Below are positions 58,504-64,000 of a DNA stretch of 64,000 nucleotides, piece by piece (the stretch's first letter is position 1; the number at the start of each line of letters is the position of its first letter). Both the position numbers and the translations under genes were made by a program. Under the pieces are notes generated by a model. The model saw only the letters and a program-made list of their open reading frames with translations. It ran no database searches and was not told where the DNA came from. Origin of the DNA: Cepaea nemoralis (taxonomy: Eukaryota > Mollusca > Gastropoda > Stylommatophora > Helicidae); NCBI GenBank assembly GCA_014155875.1, contig JACEFZ010004086.1:182001-246000 (forward strand), given 5' to 3'.

Positions 58504-58971
58504 CATCACGAAGAGGCACACAGTTAAACAGAATATAATGACACAAAGATATACATTATAGCACGAAGAGACACATTTATAAACATAATATCACGGAGTG
58601 ACACATATATAATCATAATAACATGGGGAGACACATATATAAACATAATAGCATGGAGAGACACATATATAAACATAATAGCATAGCGAGACACATATAT
58701 AAACATAATAGCATAGCGAGACACATATATAAACATAATAGCATGGAGAAACACATATATAAACATAATAGCATGCAGAGACCAATAGATATACAGAATA
58801 TAATTTAGAGACAAAGAGCTATACAGCATAGCACTGAGAGAACATTTTTTGTACATAATAGCACGGAGAGATACAGAGATATATATAATAGCACGGAGAG
58901 ACACAGAGATATACACAATAGCACGGAGAGACACAGAGACGTACAGAATAGCACGGAGAGACACAGGATAT
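58504..58971. repeat. 30-bp minisatellite, right part, about 15 units
   Basis: This is the same array as 55690-56519, continued after the LINE. Units read ACACATATATAAACATAATA-GCATGGAGAG and GAGACACAGAGATATACAAT-like variants. Confidence 0.93.
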
Positions 58972-59365
58972 GTGACGGTTGAGAACATAGATAATGTTAA
59001 GGGGAGATATTTCTGGATATGGAGAATATTGTGATAATTGGAAATATCGAGAGTGTTAGGGGGAGACAATTCTAGTTGTAGAGAATTTTGTGATAGTTTG
59101 GAAGATCGATAATGTTTGGGGGAACGAACGGACGAACGGACGAACAAACGAACTTTATTTTCAAATCGGCCGTTCCAATCACTCATCTTTAATACATCAA
59201 CTACCAATTTTAGACGTTGCATTCACATCGACAAATGAAAGTTGTGAACATAAAAATGCATATTACCATGGTATGAGATATTCAGGCAGACAGACACGCA
59301 TACTCAAGTGTAAAGCGTTGTGACAATTAGCAAGATCGATAATGATAGGGATAGACATCGTCGCT
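58972..59365. repeat. 60-bp tandem repeat, about 3 units, split by a family C element
   Basis: The unit contains GATAATGTTAAGGGGAGATA and GAGAATATTGTGATAATTGG, in two units at 58972-59122 plus a remnant at 59324-59365 after the inserted element. Confidence 0.75.
59124..59323 (-). mobile_element. Short retroposon, family C, with (GTTCG)n-type tail
   Basis: The plus strand starts with GAACGAACGGACGAACGGAC and CGAACTTTATTTTCAAATCG, then GGCCGTTCCAATCACTCATC. This is the complement of the 3' end seen at 45821-45984. The right limit is approximate. Confidence 0.7.
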
Positions 59366-59642
59366 GAAAATTATCAGCGGGTCATATTTATCAAGAACAC
59401 TGAGAACAGACGGCTGAGGAGGATTGTGATCGCTGGCACTGCTCCGCGTGTCATAACATGATGACGAAGAGTTTAGGAGAGACCTTTCTCCCCTGCCACC
59501 GTCAAAGCGTGCCTCTCGCAGTAATGTCTGTACTGTACACGCTTCAATGTGATCACAGCTCACATTTCATACAATATCGACGATGATGTGTAGTAAATAG
59601 ATTTTATTTTGGTCAACAATGTTTCAAAGCTACTGTTCTTAC

Positions 59643-59798
59643 CGCGTTAGCAAATTGATTATCCGGGCTTCCCTTGACATAATTGATTATATGAATGAGT
59701 CCATTGGACGCAACAATATCACCTGCTGTAATTACAGATTCCTTCATGCTGTTGTTAGAACTTTGAACATAATAAAGGCTCACTTTTCGATTGAATTC
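59643..59798 (-). CDS. Stabilin-like exon 1 of window: FAS1 C-terminal half
   Basis: This 156-bp exon (52 codons, phase 0 at both ends) has a pyrimidine-rich tract and CAG acceptor just above 59798 and a GTAAGA donor just below 59643. It encodes the last part of a FAS1 domain. The motif SVITAGDIVASNGLIHIINY fits the conserved FAS1 H2/C-terminal pattern in which a polar strand is followed by D-I-x-A-x-N-G-x-I-H-x-I. One N-glycosylation sequon (NNS) is present. FAS1 domains mediate extracellular adhesion and ligand binding. The exons carrying the N-terminal half of this domain must lie beyond the right edge or further upstream, because none was seen between 59.8 and 64 kb. The next exon starts a new FAS1 domain. 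Confidence 0.85.
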
Positions 59799-60535
59799 CT
59801 GAATAAGAAAATAAAATGGGGTCAATAGATGAATTACACCGACAACGGTAACTGGCATATGAAATGACATTCAATGGACTCTGATAGAACAGCCGGATGA
59901 TAGAAACTTCGCTGGTGATACTACCACCGCCACCTTTCTCTCTCTCTCCCCCCCCCCCCCCCCCCCCCCCCTACTCAGCCGAAGCAAGATAAATTTATAC
60001 ACATGGAAAACGCAATTTTAAAACTTTACAATTGCCCCCCCCCCCCTCACCCCCCTTACTCCCTCCTCCCTCTCCAAAATAAAAAAAAAAAAAAACATTA
60101 CAAAATTACAACATAACAAAGGAAGAAGAAACAAACAAGGAGACATTGCGGTAGCAAACATTCCTCGGCAAATAATAACAAGAAATAAACCAAAACAATA
60201 CAGGCACACAGATGAAAACAAAAACGGAGATAACATCAAAGTAACAACATTAAAGCATACTATTTTGGACATCTATGAAATAACAGTAAGCAAGAAGCAT
60301 GACGTGAATATGATATGTAACCAAGAGGTTTCACAGATGGGAAGGGTGAACCCGCACGGCACCTGCTGTATACGTGGCAGCTGGAAGATGTGCGGTTGGG
60401 CGGGAGTCGGGTGGATTGGGTTACATCTGAAAAGGAGAGGAGCTTGATCAAGGTGCATTGTAAAGGGTCAGAAATTAAGAGAGAGGGTGGGAGGTGCGGT
60501 AGCCAGGATATCCCGAATATTCAGGAAGTGGGTTT
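59799..60535. other. No gene; poly-C tracts
   Basis: C runs lie at about 59948-59971 and 60036-60047, and an A run near 60081-60095. No upstream FAS1 exon is visible here. Confidence 0.5.
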
Positions 60536-61930
60536 GATTGATTGATTAATTTAGGAACCGACATCACAGCATTCGGGCATTCCCATAAGCGCTCCGTCCC
60601 CATCCGCAGAAGCCAGCGAAGGGTTCCAACCCCAATAGTACCTGTAGCAATCTGATTATATGTGCGTCTCGCCTTTCCTCTAAGAGTCGAGCATCGGCCA
60701 GATCCCCTCGTCACTCCTCGCTGTCGAATTCTTGCCAGACCATGGGGATCTATTTGCTCCTCCGAAGTGTATACGTGCTCCCACATGGCCGCAATCACGT
60801 CTGCCTTATCATGCATCAATACTCCACCAAGTTTTGCAGAGCCAGCCAATCTGTCTGCCTGTTCATTCCCCAGCATACTAGCATGCCCCGGAAAAAAAGA
60901 TCCAGACGATGCTTGCCACTCGTGACTTCCGAAGCGAAGAAAGCCACTCTGCACGAAGCTTGCCTGTCCTCACCCTAGTCAGCATGCTTTCTGAGTCAGT
61001 TACAATCACGATGTGTGTGTGTGTCGTATTCTCCATCTAGCGGAAAGCTGCACTGACTGCCTCCACCTCCATTCTTAAGCTAGATGTTGTGGTATCATAT
61101 GCCAGGCTCTCCTGCACCAAACGACGGCAATTCGCATTTGCCAAGAACCTCCAGGCACTTCTACCTCTCAACACCGAACCATCTGTTTAGATAATCACAT
61201 CACTCGGGCGAGCATTATCCTGAATTAGTTACTGGATTTCAACTTCCGTGGCCCCTGCTGGCTTCTACTCTGCACTCCCGGCTCAATGTGATTATAACTC
61301 TGCACAAGTCTAACTGCTCCGCTGGCACTCTGACCTACTCCTCTCTTCGGTTAATGTTCTCCAAGATGCTTACCGTCTGATCGTATCCTCCACCTGAGCT
61401 ATCCATGATTTCCCTCTTATCAGTCGCTGGCCCTTAACTGCGTCCAGCGCCTCATGCAACGGGTAATCTGTGTCAGCAGCTACTCTGAGGTATGCCTTCA
61501 CCTGCATCACCTTGAGCCTACCGGCAACAGTCGGCAGACCAAGGATGTAACGCATACACACCACTGGGGTGTCTCTGGTGCATCTCAGAATGACCCGCAT
61601 AGCCTCGTTCTGTATGCACTCCAGTCAGTCTCACCAGCTGACTCTTTGAGACAGTGAGCAGTCCTAGTCCTTAATCAATCACTGAGAAGATCAAGTGCTG
61701 GTATAGTGTGAAAAGCGTTCTCTGCTCTGTGTCCATTTCAGCCATAGTTTTAAGTGCGTTGAATCCCTTTTGAGATCTTGTCACAACCGTCTCCACATGG
61801 TCCTTGAAGGACAGACTCCTGTCAAATGTGATTCCCAGATACTTCAGTTTGTTCTCTCTGTTGACGCTTCCACCATCTATGTTGAGGCTTGGAACATAGG
61901 CTGTCATAATCCTGTTGTCCGAGAGGGGTA
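60536..61930 (-). mobile_element. RNase-H LINE 3' half
   Basis: Minus-strand codons show the RT end (KLKYLGITFDRSLSFKDHVE, TVVTRSQKGFNALKTMA), connection (MRVILRCTRDTPVVCMRYIL, YLRVAADTDYPLHEALDAVK), the RNase H end (FFPGHASMLGNEQADRLAGS) and tail (TGTIGVGTLRWLLRMGTERL, WECPNAVM). The 3' end is GGTTCCTAAATTAATCAATC on the minus strand with an ATCA-type tail at 60536-60550. Several frameshifts separate the pieces. Confidence 0.87.
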
Positions 61931-62030
61931 AATATATAGTATGGAAAGATGTTCAAAATAGATGACAGAAAGCGCGTGGATGTATTCGAAATGTATGACC
62001 CACCCTAATATAAACTAAAGTTAGTTGCAT

Positions 62031-62285
62031 ATCCTTTTATAGGACATCGCAGTCAACCCCAGCATTTGTGGCTGCTTGTGATCTCTTGGCAAGTTTACGT
62101 TCAGTAGTTGGCCATTGTTTCTGAACGACCGGCACCCATACCATTTCGTAAAAAAACAACGCAACGCGGTCTGCTGCCAAATCGACCACAGCTGTGTTTC
62201 GAACGCGATATGCAGGATTATGAACTGTGTCCGTAAACTTTTCGCCATTCTGATATGAGTAACAGTCACATTTCTGGAAAGCTGT
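62031..62285 (-). mobile_element. tRNA-derived SINE, family A, copy 5 (diverged)
   Basis: GCATATCCTTTTATAGGACA, CTTGGCAAGTTTACGTTCAG, GGCCATTGTTTCTGAACGAC and GCAGGATTATGAACTGTG are diverged versions of the family A words. Confidence 0.7.
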
Positions 62286-62394
62286 CAATGTAATATTGAC
62301 TAAGCGCCCTTCGATTGTCCATTAGTCGAAAATTATATTCACCATGACTCATGCGTGAAAAGGAGCATTTTAACTTACACATTCACCCAAACCT

Positions 62395-64000
62395 AAATGG
62401 TCCCTATAATTTGGTGCACTCTGTTTCTACTACATAATAATCCAACATTTGTTGTATTGATTATTTTTCTACCGTTGTTCTACTGCATTCTGACCAATAA
62501 AAAGATGCCAATTGAAACGAGAAAAAGAGTGTTGACGGGATACAGAGAGCCTGGTCTTTTGTATGGATGTGAAACTTGGACAATGAGCAGTCAAGCTGAA
62601 AAACATTTGATGGCTGCAGAAATGTGGTTTCTGAGGAAAATGCAAAGAATACCATGGACAGACAGAAAAACCAATGAAAAAGTCCTTCAAGATACAAATG
62701 AAGATCGTAAATTGATTAGAGACATTAGTCGTAGACAGTCAAAATTTTTTGGACATGTTATGAGAAGAAATGGATTGGAGAACTTAGTGACAACTGTCAA
62801 GATTAAAGGGAACAAACCAAGAGGAAGACCGAGAGGAAAATACCTGGATGGCTTGGCCACATGGCTTGAACGAGACAGGAACACTGAGCTGATCCACGAC
62901 TCTGGTGATCGAGTGAAATGGCGATTCATGACCGCCCACGCTTTCCAGCATGGCACATGATTGATTGATTGATTTTCTACTGCATAATAAACCAACATTT
63001 GTCGCATTGACTCTTTTTCTACCATTGTTCTACTGCATAATAAATCAACATTTGTCGTATTGATTATTTTTCTACAGTTGTTCTACTGCATAATAAACCA
63101 ACATTTGTCGTATTAACTCTGCTTCTACAGTTGTTCTACTGCATAATAAACCAACATTTGTCGTATAAACTCTGCTTCTTCAGTTGTTCTACTGCATAAT
63201 AAACCAACATTTGTCGCATTGACTCTTTTTCTATCGTTGTTCTACTGCATAATAAACCAGCATTTGTCGTATTGGCTATTTTCCTACCGTTGTTCTACTG
63301 CATAATAAACCAACATTTATCGTATTGACTCTTTTTCTACCATTGTTCTACTGCATAATAAACCAACATTTGTCGCATTGACTCTTTTTCTACCATTGTT
63401 CTACTGCATAATAAACCAACATTTGTCGCATTGACTCTTTTTCTACCATTGTTCTACTGCATAATAAACCAACATTTGTCTCATTGACTCTTTTTCTACC
63501 ATTGTTCTACTGCATAACAAACCAACATTCGTCGCATCGACTCTTTTTCTACCATTGTTCTACTGCATAATAAACCAACATTTGTCGCATTTACTCTTTT
63601 TCTACCATTGTTCTACTACATAATAAATCAACATTCGTCGCATTGACTCTTTTTCTACCATTGTTCTACTGCATAATAAACCAACATTCGTCGCATTGAC
63701 TCTTTTTCTACCTTTGTTCTACTGCATAATAAACCAACATTTGTCGCATTGACTCTTTTTCTACCGTTGTTCTACTGCATAATAAACCAACATTTGTCAT
63801 ATTGACTCTTTTTCTACCATTGTTCTACTGCATAATAAACCAACATTTGTTGCATTGATTATTTTTCTACCATTGTTCTACTGCATAATAAACCAACATT
63901 TGTTGCATTGATTATTTTTCTACCATTGTTCTACTGCATAATAAACCAACATTTGTTGCATTGATTATTTTTCTACCATTGTTCTACTGCATAATAAATC
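62395..64000. repeat. 53-bp minisatellite, runs off the right edge
   Basis: The unit is TTCTACTGCATAATAAACCA, ACATTTGTCGCATTGACTCT, TTTTCTACCATTG. One or two units lie left of an RTE insertion and about 19 right of it. The last units switch to a GATTATTTTT variant. Confidence 0.95.
62489..62974 (+). mobile_element. 5'-truncated RTE inserted in the 53-bp array, 11-bp TSD
   Basis: Codons give LTNKKMPIETRKRVLTGYRE, YGCETWTMSSQAEKHLMAAE, RQSKFFGHVMRRNGLENLV and RGRPRGKYLDGLATWLERD to a stop at 62958-62960, then a (TTGA)n tail. TTCTACTGCAT flanks it at 62478-62488 and 62975-62985. The coding part is open over its whole 150-codon length, so this is a young copy. Confidence 0.9.

Larger units (their letters stand above)
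9918..59798 (-). other. Stabilin-like FAS1/EGF receptor gene, 8 exons seen, both ends outside window
   Basis: The gene span is inferred from eight exons with matching splice sites and phases. In transcript order the product has the C-terminal part of a FAS1 domain, a linker, a full FAS1 domain of about 140 residues, and tandem EGF/laminin-type Cys repeats. Alternating FAS1 domains and EGF blocks containing CxxCPGG is the architecture of stabilins, which are large type I membrane scavenger receptors; periostin-type proteins have FAS1 but no EGF repeats. Exon lengths are 156, 63, 114, 135, 159, 87, 112 and 181 bp; introns are 3988, 3458, 4525, 5568, 805, 8777 and 21753 bp. No signal peptide, membrane helix, Link domain, promoter or poly(A) site is visible, as expected for an internal slice. 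No frameshift or internal stop interrupts the joined reading frame. The family call rests on motif recognition, not on a search. Confidence 0.85.

Noticed and set aside
58524..59222. 232-codon minus-strand frame of hydrophobic repeats
   Set aside because: It is produced by the 30-bp array. It has no domain, no splice context and equally open alternative frames.

Overview
The window is eukaryotic and almost certainly from an animal. It has GT-AG introns of 0.8-22 kb, endonuclease-type LINEs of RTE/BovB and jockey-like type, tRNA-derived SINEs, hAT DNA transposons, one very large LTR element, and tandem arrays that fill roughly a quarter of the sequence. I cannot name the species. The gene content and repeats fit a repeat-rich marine invertebrate (lophotrochozoan or non-vertebrate deuterostome), which is inference only.

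The only host gene I can support is a stabilin-like cell-surface receptor on the minus strand. Eight short exons (about 1.0 kb of coding sequence spread over 49.9 kb) lie at 59643-59798, 55592-55654, 52020-52133, 47360-47494, 41633-41791, 40741-40827, 31852-31963 and 9918-10098. In transcript order they encode the end of one FAS1 (fasciclin) domain, one complete FAS1 domain built from four exons, and then Cys-rich EGF/laminin-type repeats with the CxxCPGG signature of stabilins. All junctions keep frame (six phase-0 introns, then one phase-1). Both ends of the gene lie outside the window.

Everything else is intronic or flanking repeat. Left to right: a 52-bp minisatellite (1.3-3.5 kb); an RTE LINE with a nested 614-bp retroposon (4.2-7.5 kb); a broken hAT transposase gene with a SINE in it and an (AT)n-bearing duplicated 3' end (7.5-9.5 kb); a 45-bp array of about 80 units (10.2-14.0 kb); LINE debris (14-15.5 kb); and a 14.9-kb LTR element at 15547-30417. 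That element has 3.8-kb LTRs, a perfect 5-bp target duplication, no coding capacity of its own, and a nearly intact LINE nested inside; it landed in the reverse-transcriptase region of an older RTE copy. Next come more LINE/SINE fragments (30-34 kb), a near-full-length RTE (34.0-37.3 kb), a 23-bp array (38.4-40.6 kb), a 72-bp array made from a duplicated exon boundary (41.8-42.2 kb), a 31-bp array (42.4-45.3 kb), a 34-bp array of CCAAT-box units split by a LINE (48.8-51.9 kb), a compound triplet repeat (54.7-55.0 kb), a 30-bp array split by a LINE (55.7-59.0 kb) and a 53-bp array running off the right edge (62.4-64.0 kb).

The best candidates for something undescribed are: the LARD-like LTR element, a type known mainly from plants; the stabilin exon whose splice acceptor and first codons were amplified into a tandem intronic array with the acceptor AG mostly kept; and the repeated insertion of retroelements into tandem arrays.
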